Shown here piece after piece: positions 14,973-22,976 of a DNA stretch of 28,266 bases. Made by a program: the position numbers and the translations under genes. The DNA comes from DATADF01 sp046263155 (GTDB lineage: Bacteria > Actinomycetota > CADDZG01 > WHSQ01): assembly GCA_046263155.1 (NCBI GenBank), contig JBHELF010000086.1:1-28266 (forward strand). Direction: 5' to 3'. How positions within the stretch are numbered: position 1 is the stretch's first letter; each line of letters starts with the position of its first letter. Under the pieces are notes generated by a model that saw nothing but the letters and a program-made list of their open reading frames with translations, ran no database searches and was not told the origin of the DNA.

Positions 14973-15472
14973 CGCCCGACCCCGGCAAGCTCCTGGCCGG
15001 AGAGATCGGCAAACCACATGGTCTGCGCGGCGATGTGTACGTCGTCGCGATATCGGACGATCCCCATCGCTTTACCACCGGATCGAAATTGCTCGACGGA
15101 AGCGGCCGAAAGCTGACGGTCGAATCGTCGCGTCCGCACGGGACGCGTCTTCTCGTGAAGTTTGCCGAGGTGAGCTCGCGCGCCGAAGCCGAGACCTTGA
15201 GAGGTCCCATTTTCGTCAGGCCGGATCATCTGAGGAGAACGGAGAACGGGGAGTACTGGCACCACGAGATAGTCGGATGTCGCGTCACGCGCAACGATGG
15301 GGAGGAGATCGGGCTCGTCCAGGACATCGTTCCCGGTCCCGCTCAGGATCTTCTGGTCGTGCTCACAAGCCGAGGCGAACGGCTGGTGCCCATGGTCGAC
15401 GACATCGTCAAGTCGATCGATGCACGCGCGCGGAAGATCGTGATCGATCCCCCAAGGGGGCTACTCGAATGA
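14972..15472 (+). CDS. rimM: 16S rRNA processing protein RimM (start codon unclear)
   Basis: RimM assists 30S maturation by binding S19. The family N-terminus is visible as KLLAGEIGKPHGLRGDVYV, and the C-terminal PRC-barrel ends VKSIDARARKIVIDPPRGLL. The first ATG/GTG/TTG in this frame is GTG 15035, which would delete the conserved GKPHGLRG loop and is therefore unlikely. The frame is open upstream only to 14960. The best-placed candidate is ACG 14972, overlapping the khpA stop and 6-10 bases after a GAGGTGG ribosome site; it gives 166 residues, normal for RimM. CTG 14993 is the alternative. A miscalled base (ATG read as ACG) would also explain it. The stop overlaps trmD as ATGA. Confidence 0.9.
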   Translation, partial: TPDPGKLLAGEIGKPHGLRGDVYVVAISDDPHRFTTGSKLLDGSGRKLTVESSRPHGTRLLVKFAEVSSRAEAETLRGPIFVRPDHLRRTENGEYWHHEIVGCRVTRNDGEEIGLVQDIVPGPAQDLLVVLTSRGERLVPMVDDIVKSIDARARKIVIDPPRGLLE

Positions 15473-16149
15473 CGCCGCGCATCGAAGTGGTGACGATATT
15501 TCCGGAGCTCTTCGAAGTCCCGCTTCGTACGAGTCTTCTGGGTAAGGCGATCGCGACAGGTCGCCTCGAGGTCGGCGTGCACGACCTGCGGGACTTTGGA
15601 ATCGGGAAGCATCGGTCGATCGACGACGAACCCTACGGGGGCGGAGCCGGGATGGTCATGAGGCCCGAACCCATCTTCGAGGCTGTGGAGCGAGTCTCCG
15701 AGCCCGAAGCCCACGTCGTGTTGCTGTCGCCGCGCGGTAATCGACTCGATCAACGGGTGGTGCAGCGCTTGAGTGAGAGGCCACAGCTGGTGCTGATCTG
15801 TGGACGCTACGAAGGAGTCGACGAACGCGTCGCGCTCCATCTCGCCGACGAGGAGATCTCCGTCGGAGATTACGTACTGGCGGGTGGAGAGCTCGCCGCG
15901 CTCGTCGTGATCGAGGCGATCTCGCGTCTTCTGCCGGGCGTCGTCGGCAATGTGGAGTCACTCCAAAGCGAGTCTCATGGCGAGGCAGGATTGGAATATC
16001 CGCAGTACACGCGCCCACCGGAGTGGCGCGGCTTGACCGTGCCGGACGTCCTTCTGTCCGGCAATCACGGTGCGATCGCGAGATGGCGCGAGGATCAGGC
16101 CCGGCAGATCACTCGCGCTCGTCGCCCGGATCTATTGCCCGAGGAATAG
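15469..16149 (+). CDS. trmD: tRNA (guanine(37)-N1)-methyltransferase TrmD
   Basis: The 226-residue SPOUT (trefoil-knot) methyltransferase forms m1G37 next to the anticodon and prevents +1 frameshifting. Signature segments are HRSIDDEPYGGGAGMVM (48-64), LICGRYEGVDERV (109-121), EISVGDYVLAGGELAALVV (129-147) in the knot, and YTRPPEWRG with VPDVLLSGNH in the C-terminal domain. ATG 15469 overlaps the rimM stop by four bases (ATGA); the longer upstream frame is out-of-frame rimM sequence. The usual downstream rplS gene is missing; uvrC follows. Confidence 0.97.
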   Translation: MTPRIEVVTIFPELFEVPLRTSLLGKAIATGRLEVGVHDLRDFGIGKHRSIDDEPYGGGAGMVMRPEPIFEAVERVSEPEAHVVLLSPRGNRLDQRVVQRLSERPQLVLICGRYEGVDERVALHLADEEISVGDYVLAGGELAALVVIEAISRLLPGVVGNVESLQSESHGEAGLEYPQYTRPPEWRGLTVPDVLLSGNHGAIARWREDQARQITRARRPDLLPEE

Positions 16150-16180
16150 GGCGACCTCACTTCCAAGCGCGCATAGGACA

Positions 16181-18082
16181 ATGAGCAGGATGAGCAAGGC
16201 TCTAGGACTCGAGAGACCTACGAAGGTGCCCACGCAACCCGGCGTCTACCTCTTTCGCGACTCCGAAGGCAGGGTCATCTATGTCGGTAAGGCGAAGTCG
16301 CTGCGGAGTCGGATATCGAACTATTTTGGCTCCGAGTTGCCTCCGCGCACCCGCGCGATGGTCGAAGCTGCCGCCGACGTCGAATGGATCGTGACCGAGA
16401 GCGACGTCGAGGCTCTTCACCTCGAGCTTAACTTCATCAAGCAGCACAGACCCCGTTACAACGTGCGCTACCGAGACGACAAGAGCTATCCATACCTGGC
16501 GATCACGCTCGACGAGGAGTACCCGAGGGCCCGAGTCATGCGCGGGTCCAAAAAGAAGGGGATTCGCTACTACGGACCCTTTGCACACGCCTACGCGATC
16601 CGGGAGACCCTCGATCTCCTCCTGCGAACTTTTCCGATGCGCACCTGTTCTCAGGGCGTATTCGATAGATGCCGGCGGCGCGGCAGGCCCTGCCTTCTCT
16701 ACGACATCGAACGCTGTGCCGGGCCCTGTGTGAGGGCGGTCTCCGAGGAGGAACACCGAGCCATCGCGCTCAAGCTCTGCGATTTTCTGGACGGCAACAC
16801 AAAGCCCGTGGTGCGCGATCTCGAAAGCCGCATGCGAGTCGCCGCGCAACAGCAGGAATACGAGGTGGCGGCGAAGATGCGAGACCAGCTGACGAATGTG
16901 AGGAAGGTGATCGAACGTCAGCAAATGGTTTCCTCCCGCAAGGAGGATCTCGACGTCGTGGGAATCGCCGAGGACGATCTGGAGGCCGCGGTGCAGGTGT
17001 TCTTCGTTCGCCGAGGCCGGGTGACGGGCCGTAAGGGATTCATCGTCGACAAGATCGAGGACCTGAACGCGTCCGATCTCCTGGCTCGCTTCCTGGAGCG
17101 TCTCTACGCCGATGCCGAGGTTCCACAGGAGATCCTCGTCCCCCTCGAGCCCGATGGACGACAACTCATCGAGTCATGGCTCCGTGAGAAACGTCTGCGG
17201 AAGGTTCCGATCCGGGTGCCGAAGCGTGGAGAGAAGCGCGCGCTCCTCGAAACCGTCACTCAAAACGCGCATCAGGCTTTCACCCAGCACCGACTGAAGC
17301 GCGCGAGCGACTTCGCCTCTCGCGCCCGGCAACTGCGAGAGTTGCAGGAATCCCTCGAGATGGAGGAGGCGCCACTTCGAATCGAGTGCTTCGACATCTC
17401 GAACACGGGGCCCACCGAGGCCGTCGGGTCGATGGTCGTCTTCGAGGACGGGCTTGCCAAGCGCTCCGATTACCGGCGGTTCGCCATCAAGTTCACCCGC
17501 GGACCCGACGACGTGGCGATGATGGGGGAGGTCATCCGCCGGCGATTCAGTCGCTATCGCGAGGAGACGGGCGGCCGAGCACCGCGTAAGAAGGGCCAGC
17601 GTTTTGCGTACGCACCCAATCTGGTCGTAATAGATGGGGGAAAGGGACAGCTGAGCCGGGCCGTGGAGACCATGGGTGACATGGGAGTCCGCGTGAAGAC
17701 CGTGGCACTGGCGAAGCGCATGGAGGAGCTCTACGTGCCGGGCCGCGCCGAGCCCATTCGTATTCCACGGGGTTCCGAGTCGCTCTACCTGCTCCAGCAG
17801 ATCCGCGACGAGGCACACCGGTTCGCGGTCGATTACCACCGGCTGCGACGCGGAAAGCGGATGACGCGCTCGGCACTCGACGGGATCCCGGGCTTGGGAG
17901 AGACGCGCCGGCGCAAACTGCTGTCTCACTTCGGGTCGGTGAAGAAAGTCAAGGCGGCGACGCTGGAAGAGCTCGTCGCCGTACCGGGCCTTCCGGCCGG
18001 CGTCGCCCGCTCCGTGTATCAGGCCCTTCATGTGCCCGATGGCGCGCCGGAGATCCAGCCGGTCGGGAGGAGGGCCTCGTGA
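16181..18082 (+). CDS. uvrC: UvrABC excinuclease subunit C
   Basis: The 633-residue nuclease makes the 3' and 5' incisions in nucleotide excision repair. The GIY-YIG domain is at the N-terminus (PGVYLFRDSEGRVIYVGKAK). A four-Cys cluster follows (C-x8-C-x6-C-x7-C-x3-C pattern in the CSQGVFDRC to CAGPC stretch), which in E. coli UvrC holds an iron-sulfur cluster. The UVR domain is QQQEYEVAAKMRDQL. The RNase H-like nuclease has IECFDISNTGPTEAVGSMVV and VVIDGGKGQLSRA, and tandem HhH motifs end the protein (LDGIPGLGETRRRKLL). ATG 16181 is taken; ATG 16190 is equally possible, and sequence further upstream belongs to trmD. Confidence 0.96.
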   Translation: MSRMSKALGLERPTKVPTQPGVYLFRDSEGRVIYVGKAKSLRSRISNYFGSELPPRTRAMVEAAADVEWIVTESDVEALHLELNFIKQHRPRYNVRYRDDKSYPYLAITLDEEYPRARVMRGSKKKGIRYYGPFAHAYAIRETLDLLLRTFPMRTCSQGVFDRCRRRGRPCLLYDIERCAGPCVRAVSEEEHRAIALKLCDFLDGNTKPVVRDLESRMRVAAQQQEYEVAAKMRDQLTNVRKVIERQQMVSSRKEDLDVVGIAEDDLEAAVQVFFVRRGRVTGRKGFIVDKIEDLNASDLLARFLERLYADAEVPQEILVPLEPDGRQLIESWLREKRLRKVPIRVPKRGEKRALLETVTQNAHQAFTQHRLKRASDFASRARQLRELQESLEMEEAPLRIECFDISNTGPTEAVGSMVVFEDGLAKRSDYRRFAIKFTRGPDDVAMMGEVIRRRFSRYREETGGRAPRKKGQRFAYAPNLVVIDGGKGQLSRAVETMGDMGVRVKTVALAKRMEELYVPGRAEPIRIPRGSESLYLLQQIRDEAHRFAVDYHRLRRGKRMTRSALDGIPGLGETRRRKLLSHFGSVKKVKAATLEELVAVPGLPAGVARSVYQALHVPDGAPEIQPVGRRAS

Positions 18083-18975
18083 CTCAGCCGCGCCGCAACC
18101 AAAGCGTCGACGTGGCCGTGATCACCGGCCTCTCGGGGGCCGGTCGCTCCGAAGCGGCAAACGCGCTCGAGGACCTCGGCTGGTACGTGATCGATAATCT
18201 CCCGCCTGCACTCATAACGAAGACACTTGAGCTGGCCCTCGCCCCCGGCAACGACATCGCGAGCCTCGCCCTAGTGATCGACGCGCGCGGAGGCGCCTTC
18301 TTCGACGAGGCCGCCGATGCGCTCAAGGATTTGCGGCGCGAGGTATCAAACTTCCGAATGCTTTTCCTGGAAGCGGATGACGAAGTCCTCGTCCGGCGCT
18401 TCGAGGCGACGCGCAGGCGGCACCCGCTCGCGGTGGATGACCGCGTGGTGGTCGGCATCCAGCGGGAGAGGGATCTGCTGAAGGCGTTTCGCGACGGGGC
18501 CGATCTGATTCTCGATACAACCGATCTGTCCGTGCGTGATCTCAGGACGCGCCTCGGCGCTGCGTTTGGAGGCCCGTCGCCGACCGACGGCTTGAAGACG
18601 ACGGTGATCTCTTTCGGCTACAAGTTCGGCCTTCCGCTGGACTCCGACATCGTGCTCGACGTTCGCTTCCTCCCGAACCCGTATTGGGTAGAAGGCCTCC
18701 GGGCCCTGGGGGGCCGCGATGACAAGGTTCGCGCCTACGTGCTCGAGCAGGACGCCACAGTCGACTTCCTCGAACGCACGAAGGATCTGTTCACGGTGCT
18801 GCTCCCCGGCTTCGAGGCCGAGGGCCGCCATTACCTCACCGTCGCCGTCGGCTGCACCGGGGGACGCCATCGCTCTGTCGTCCTCGCCGACGCGATTGGA
18901 TCGTGGCTCGACGAGAAGGGCTACGCGGCGACGGTCATCCATCGCGACCTGGAAAGGGCACCCGTCGCGCCGTGA
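18079..18975 (+). CDS. rapZ: RNase adapter / nucleotide-binding protein RapZ (YvcJ)
   Basis: The 298-residue P-loop protein has the Walker A ITGLSGAGRSEAANALEDLG and the adjacent WYVIDNLPPALI motif. The C-terminal domain carries VAVGCTGGRHRSVVLAD, the family signature. In E. coli RapZ delivers GlmZ RNA to RNase E and senses glucosamine-6-phosphate; in Gram-positive bacteria YvcJ is a GTPase/ATPase of less clear role. The GTG start overlaps the uvrC stop (GTGA), and the stop overlaps yvcK in the same way, so uvrC-rapZ-yvcK is a coupled unit. Confidence 0.96.
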   Translation: MTQPRRNQSVDVAVITGLSGAGRSEAANALEDLGWYVIDNLPPALITKTLELALAPGNDIASLALVIDARGGAFFDEAADALKDLRREVSNFRMLFLEADDEVLVRRFEATRRRHPLAVDDRVVVGIQRERDLLKAFRDGADLILDTTDLSVRDLRTRLGAAFGGPSPTDGLKTTVISFGYKFGLPLDSDIVLDVRFLPNPYWVEGLRALGGRDDKVRAYVLEQDATVDFLERTKDLFTVLLPGFEAEGRHYLTVAVGCTGGRHRSVVLADAIGSWLDEKGYAATVIHRDLERAPVAP

Positions 18976-19856
18976 AGGTCGTCGGACTCGGAGGAGGGCA
19001 TGGCCTCGCCGCCACATTACGAGCGGGGCTGACGTACGCGAACGACATCGCCGCGGTCGTTACCGTCGCCGATGACGGCGGCTCTTCCGGGCGACTGTCG
19101 CGCGACCTCGGAATACCGCCTCCGGGAGACATCCGAAACTGCCTCGTGGCCCTGGCGGAGCAGTCACCCTTGGTCGATATGTTCCAACACCGCTTCTCGG
19201 GCGGCGCGTTGACGGGCCACACCGTCGGAAATCTCATCATCGCGGCGCTCACCGAAAAGACCGGCGATTTCGCCCAGGCAGTCGCGGCGGCCGGTGAGCT
19301 TCTCGACGCGCGCGGGCGCGTTTATCCCGCAACGACCGAGCTGGTCAGGCTCAACGCGCGCGTCGACGGCGGCGTCGTCAGCGGCCAAGTCGCAGTGGCC
19401 CAAACCCGTCCGCCGATACAGGCCGTGTATCTGGAGCCGTCCGATCCCGTCGGCCATGGACCCGCCGTCCAGGCGATCCTGGACGCCGATCAGATCGTGC
19501 TCGGACCCGGGAGTCTTTTCACCAGCCTCATCGCGACGCTTCTGGTCCCCGATGTAAGAAGCGCGCTGACGGCGACCAAGGCGCGGCGCGTCTTCGTCTG
19601 CAATGCGCGGATGCAGAAGGGGGAGACCGAGGGCCTCACCGCCTCGGCCCACGTAGAGGCCGTCCTTGCGCACACGGGCCCCGACGCCATCGATGCGGTA
19701 GTGGTGCAGGAACCCCAGCGACAACAGGAGGGAGTTCAGGTCGATCGTAACGCGCTCGCGTTCTCGGGTATCGAGATCGTGACCGCCGACGTTGCGGACG
19801 AATCGGGTGCGCACGACCCGGTGAAGCTCGGCGCGGTCTTACGCCGCCTCGGATAG
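18972..19856 (+). CDS. yvcK: Gluconeogenesis factor YvcK (CofD-like)
   Basis: The 294-residue protein belongs to the YvcK/CofD-like family. Motifs are VVGLGGGHGLAATLR at the N-terminus, VADDGGSSGRLSRDLG, PPGDIRNCLVALA, and GALTGHTVGNLIIAAL. YvcK binds UDP-sugars and is needed for growth on gluconeogenic carbon sources and for cell-wall precursor balance in Bacillus and mycobacteria. The GTG at 18972 overlaps the rapZ stop and places the glycine motif at the usual N-terminal position; the longer frame runs into rapZ. In most actinobacteria whiA follows, but here only 73 bp separate yvcK from gap. Confidence 0.95.
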   Translation: MKVVGLGGGHGLAATLRAGLTYANDIAAVVTVADDGGSSGRLSRDLGIPPPGDIRNCLVALAEQSPLVDMFQHRFSGGALTGHTVGNLIIAALTEKTGDFAQAVAAAGELLDARGRVYPATTELVRLNARVDGGVVSGQVAVAQTRPPIQAVYLEPSDPVGHGPAVQAILDADQIVLGPGSLFTSLIATLLVPDVRSALTATKARRVFVCNARMQKGETEGLTASAHVEAVLAHTGPDAIDAVVVQEPQRQQEGVQVDRNALAFSGIEIVTADVADESGAHDPVKLGAVLRRLG

Positions 19857-19861
19857 TCCAC

Positions 19862-19886
19862 CTCCTCGCGGCAGCTCGCCGCGGAG
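19862..19886 (+). terminator. GC-rich hairpin between yvcK and gap
   Basis: CTC..CGCGGC pairs with GCCGCGGAG, leaving a 2-base bulge and a 5-base loop, immediately after the yvcK stop. No T-run follows. It may close the uvrC-rapZ-yvcK unit. Confidence 0.3.
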
Positions 19887-19892
19887 CGCCAG

Positions 19893-19898
19893 TAGGAT
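19893..19898 (+). promoter_or_regulatory. Candidate -10 box for the gap operon
   Basis: TAGGAT fits the actinobacterial TANNNT -10 pattern, lies just after the hairpin, and would give a leader of about 25 bases before ATG 19930. No clear -35 is seen. Confidence 0.28.
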
Positions 19899-19929
19899 GG
19901 TCGCACCCTCAAATCCAAGGAGGCGCTCG

Positions 19930-20937
19930 ATGGCGACGCGCATCGGAATCAACGGTTTCGGACGAATAGGACGCAATTTCTACAGGGCCCTCCGAGCTAA
20001 GGGCTCGCAACTCGAGGTGGCCGCGCTGAACGATCTCACCGATCCGGCCGTACTGGCTCACCTGCTGAGATACGACTCGGTCTTCGGCAGGTTCAACGAA
20101 GAGGTCAAGGTGACCAACGGCGGGTTCTCCGTAGCCGGCTCCGACGTCAAGGTGCTCTCGGAGCGGGACCCGGCGGCCTTGCCGTGGGATGAGCTCGGCG
20201 TCGACATCGTCATTGAATCGACCGGGTTTTTCACGAAGCGGGCCGACGCCGCGAAGCATCTCGAGGGCGGCGCCAAGAAGGTCATCATCTCGGCCCCCGC
20301 CAAGGACGAGGACATCACCGTCGTGATGGGAGTCAACGAGTCCGACTACGATCCCTCGGGCCACGAGATCATCTCGAACGCGTCGTGCACGACAAACTGT
20401 GTCGTGCCTCTGGCCAAGGTCCTACTGGACAAATGGGGAATCGAGGCCGGTTTCATGACGACCTGCCACGCGTACACAAATGACCAGAGCACACAGGATT
20501 TGGCGCGCGACGATCTCCGCCGTGCCCGGGCGGCGGCGATCAACATCATCCCCACGACCACCGGAGCCGCGAAGGCTGCGTCTCTCTCGCTACCAGAGCT
20601 GAAGGGCAGACTCGACGGCCTCTCCCTGCGTGTACCCGTGGCCGACGGGTCGATCACCGATCTGGTCTGCGTGGTTGGTTCGGAGGTCAGCGCACAGGAG
20701 GTCAACGACGCCTATCGTGAGGCCGCCGGCTCCGCGCGCATGAAGGGCATTCTCGAATACACCGAGGACCCGATCGTCTCCAGCGACGTAATCGGCAACT
20801 CGCATTCCTGCATAGTCGACGGGCTTTCCACGATGACGAACGGCAGCTTGGTGAAAGTGCTGGGCTGGTACGACAACGAGTGGGGCTACTCGAATCGGCT
20901 GGTGGATCTGACCGAGCTGATCGCTTCCAAGCTCTAG
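19930..20937 (+). CDS. gap: Glyceraldehyde-3-phosphate dehydrogenase, type I
   Basis: The 335-residue enzyme oxidises glyceraldehyde-3-phosphate to 1,3-bisphosphoglycerate. The NAD-binding motif is INGFGRIGRNFYRAL (7-21). The catalytic motif is SNASCTTNCVVPLAK (149-163; Cys153). The base His is in TTCHAYTNDQ. The end has WYDNEWGYSNRLVDL. AALNDLTD at the end of strand beta2 is typical of glycolytic, NAD-preferring enzymes. ATG 19930 has a perfect AAGGAGG six bases upstream, the strongest ribosome site in this region and fitting for a highly expressed gene. First gene of the gap-pgk-tpiA-apgM-secG run. Confidence 0.97.
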   Translation: MATRIGINGFGRIGRNFYRALRAKGSQLEVAALNDLTDPAVLAHLLRYDSVFGRFNEEVKVTNGGFSVAGSDVKVLSERDPAALPWDELGVDIVIESTGFFTKRADAAKHLEGGAKKVIISAPAKDEDITVVMGVNESDYDPSGHEIISNASCTTNCVVPLAKVLLDKWGIEAGFMTTCHAYTNDQSTQDLARDDLRRARAAAINIIPTTTGAAKAASLSLPELKGRLDGLSLRVPVADGSITDLVCVVGSEVSAQEVNDAYREAAGSARMKGILEYTEDPIVSSDVIGNSHSCIVDGLSTMTNGSLVKVLGWYDNEWGYSNRLVDLTELIASKL

Positions 20938-20950
20938 AGGCGGCTTTTTC

Positions 20951-22204
20951 TTGTCCCAGCCGAGCGAGGGGACTAATGGCGTCTCGGCGGGAATCCGGGC
21001 GGTCGAGGCCGACCCGCGTCTTCCTTCGGTGGACGACCTCGAGGTCGCCGACCGCCGCGTGCTCGTTCGCTGCGATCTGAACGTGCCTTTGGAAAGCGGA
21101 GGGATCGCGGACGACATGCGTCTTCGCGCCGCGGTGCCGACCCTCGACGAGTTACTCGGACGACGCGCGCGGCTCGCCGTGTGCTCCCATCTCGGGCGGC
21201 CGAAGGGCAAGGCGGTCGACGAGCTGCGGCTGGGACCGGTGGCGGATCGTCTGGCCGATCTGCTGAGCCGACCAGTGACCTACTGCCGAGACGTGGTGGG
21301 TCCGGAGGCCCGCGATGCCTGCGCGTCGCCCGACGACGTCGTGCTCTTGGAGAACTTGCGCTTCGAGCCGGGCGAGGAGGCCAACGACCGCGAGTTCGCC
21401 ATCGCTCTGGCCGGTCTCGCGGACGCCTATGTGGACGATGCCTTCGGAGCGGCGCATCGCGCTCACGCCTCGATCGTCGGCGTAGCCGAGTTGCTTCCCG
21501 CGGCCGCGGGCCGGCTGCTGGCCCTGGAGGTGACCAGGCTGAGCCGACTGCTCCACGCCGCCGAACATCCTTTCGTTGCAGTGATCGGAGGAGCCAAGGT
21601 CGCGGACAAGCTGGGCGTCATATACAACCTGCTCGATCGGGTCGATGCGATCTGTGTCGGCGGTGCCATGGCCTTCACGCTGTTGGCCGCGCGGGGCGAC
21701 GATGTCGGTCGGTCGCGCGTCGAGGAGGAGCGACTAGACGAGGTCCGAGAGATGCTGGACACGGCCGCGGCCCGCGGGATCACGATCGCTTTGCCGACGG
21801 ACGTAGTCGCCGCCGAGGGAACCGATGAGTCGGCCGCGCATGAGACCGTTCCCCTGGATCGCATCGGCGACAGGTTGGGCGTCGACATTGGGCCTGCTTC
21901 CAGTGACGAGTTCGCCCAGATCATCGCGACCGCAAAGATGGTGCTATGGAACGGCCCGATGGGAATCTTTGAGGTCGACGCGTTCGCCGAGGGGACGAGA
22001 GCGATTGCGCGCGCCATCGCGCAGGCGACTGCCTCGGGCGCCTACACCGTCGCCGGAGGAGGCGACTCCGCCGCAGCCTTGGCCCAACTCGACATGACCG
22101 ACTCCGTGTCGCACCTCTCGACCGGGGGTGGCGCCTCGCTCGAATTTCTTGAGGGCAAGGAGCTGCCGGGGATCGCTGTTCTGACGCGAGTGAGGTCGCA
22201 ATGA
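20951..22204 (+). CDS. pgk: Phosphoglycerate kinase
   Basis: The enzyme makes ATP from 1,3-bisphosphoglycerate. Substrate-site motifs are RRVLVRCDLNVPLESGG, SHLGRPKG and LENLRFEPGEE. The C-domain has GGAKVADKLGVI, VLWNGPMGIFEVDAFAEG, TVAGGGDSAAAL and HLSTGGGASLEFLEG. From TTG 20951 it has 417 residues, with an AGAGG-type ribosome site about ten bases before it. GTG 21029 would give 391 residues starting at VDDLEVADRRVLVR, closer to the usual family N-terminus but with no ribosome site. The stop overlaps tpiA by four bases (ATGA). Confidence 0.96.
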   Translation: MSQPSEGTNGVSAGIRAVEADPRLPSVDDLEVADRRVLVRCDLNVPLESGGIADDMRLRAAVPTLDELLGRRARLAVCSHLGRPKGKAVDELRLGPVADRLADLLSRPVTYCRDVVGPEARDACASPDDVVLLENLRFEPGEEANDREFAIALAGLADAYVDDAFGAAHRAHASIVGVAELLPAAAGRLLALEVTRLSRLLHAAEHPFVAVIGGAKVADKLGVIYNLLDRVDAICVGGAMAFTLLAARGDDVGRSRVEEERLDEVREMLDTAAARGITIALPTDVVAAEGTDESAAHETVPLDRIGDRLGVDIGPASSDEFAQIIATAKMVLWNGPMGIFEVDAFAEGTRAIARAIAQATASGAYTVAGGGDSAAALAQLDMTDSVSHLSTGGGASLEFLEGKELPGIAVLTRVRSQ

Positions 22205-22974
22205 GAACTCCGTTGATCGCGGGAAACTGGAAGATGTTCAAGACTCATCTGGAGGCAATGCATCTTGTGCAGGGCCTCGGGCATGAGCTTGCCGGTGTCG
22301 ACTTCACGACGGTAGAGGTGGCCGTGTGTCCGCCGTTCACCGCGCTACGAACTCTGCAGACCCTCTTTGACTCCGACAGGCTGCCTTTTTCGCTGGGGGC
22401 GCAGAACATGCACTCCGAGTCGGAAGGTGCTTTCACGGGAGAGGTCTCTCCCGCGATGTTGAAGGCTCTCCGGGTGAAGTACGTAATCCTCGGCCACTCC
22501 GAGAGGCGCGCGCTTTTCGGGGAGAGCGACGACGCCGTCAATGCGAAGGTCAAAGCCGCCTACGGGCACGACCTGACGCCGATCGTCTGCTGTGGCGAAA
22601 CCGAGGAAGAGCGAGACCGCGGTCGGACCGAGGCAAAAGTCGAGGGCCAGATACGCGCTGCCTTCGCCGGTTGTGCGGCCGAGCGGGTTCGTGAGTCGGT
22701 GATCGCGTACGAGCCCATCTGGGCGATCGGCACCGGGAGGACGGCGGCGCCGGAGGATGCACAGCAGACGATCTCTTATATCCGCGAGGTCGTCGCGCAG
22801 CAGTTCGATCCCGACCTCGCGGATGCCATGCGGATTCTCTACGGAGGGAGCGTGAAGGCCGGCAACGCAGGAGCGCTGATGCGGCAGGCGGATGTGGACG
22901 GGGGTCTTGTGGGGGGAGCCTCCCTGGAGGCGGCCGAGTTCGCCGCCATCGTGAAGGCCACGGTGCAGTCCTAG
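22201..22974 (+). CDS. tpiA: Triosephosphate isomerase
   Basis: The 257-residue TIM-barrel enzyme interconverts dihydroxyacetone phosphate and glyceraldehyde-3-phosphate. The active-site residues are all present: N9 and K11 in AGNWKMF, H99 in ILGHSERR, and E171 in AYEPIWAIGTG. The phosphate loop GGSVKAGNAGALM is also present. Its ATG overlaps the pgk stop (ATGA), and the next gene begins two bases after its own stop, so it is translated within the glycolytic operon. Confidence 0.97.
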   Translation: MRTPLIAGNWKMFKTHLEAMHLVQGLGHELAGVDFTTVEVAVCPPFTALRTLQTLFDSDRLPFSLGAQNMHSESEGAFTGEVSPAMLKALRVKYVILGHSERRALFGESDDAVNAKVKAAYGHDLTPIVCCGETEEERDRGRTEAKVEGQIRAAFAGCAAERVRESVIAYEPIWAIGTGRTAAPEDAQQTISYIREVVAQQFDPDLADAMRILYGGSVKAGNAGALMRQADVDGGLVGGASLEAAEFAAIVKATVQS

Positions 22975-22976
22975 AG

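Noticed and set aside
14899..15468. A long frame running into trmD from upstream, suggesting a fusion protein.
   Set aside because: The upstream part is an out-of-frame reading of khpA and rimM; the conserved TrmD N-terminus and an ATGA overlap fix the start at 15469.
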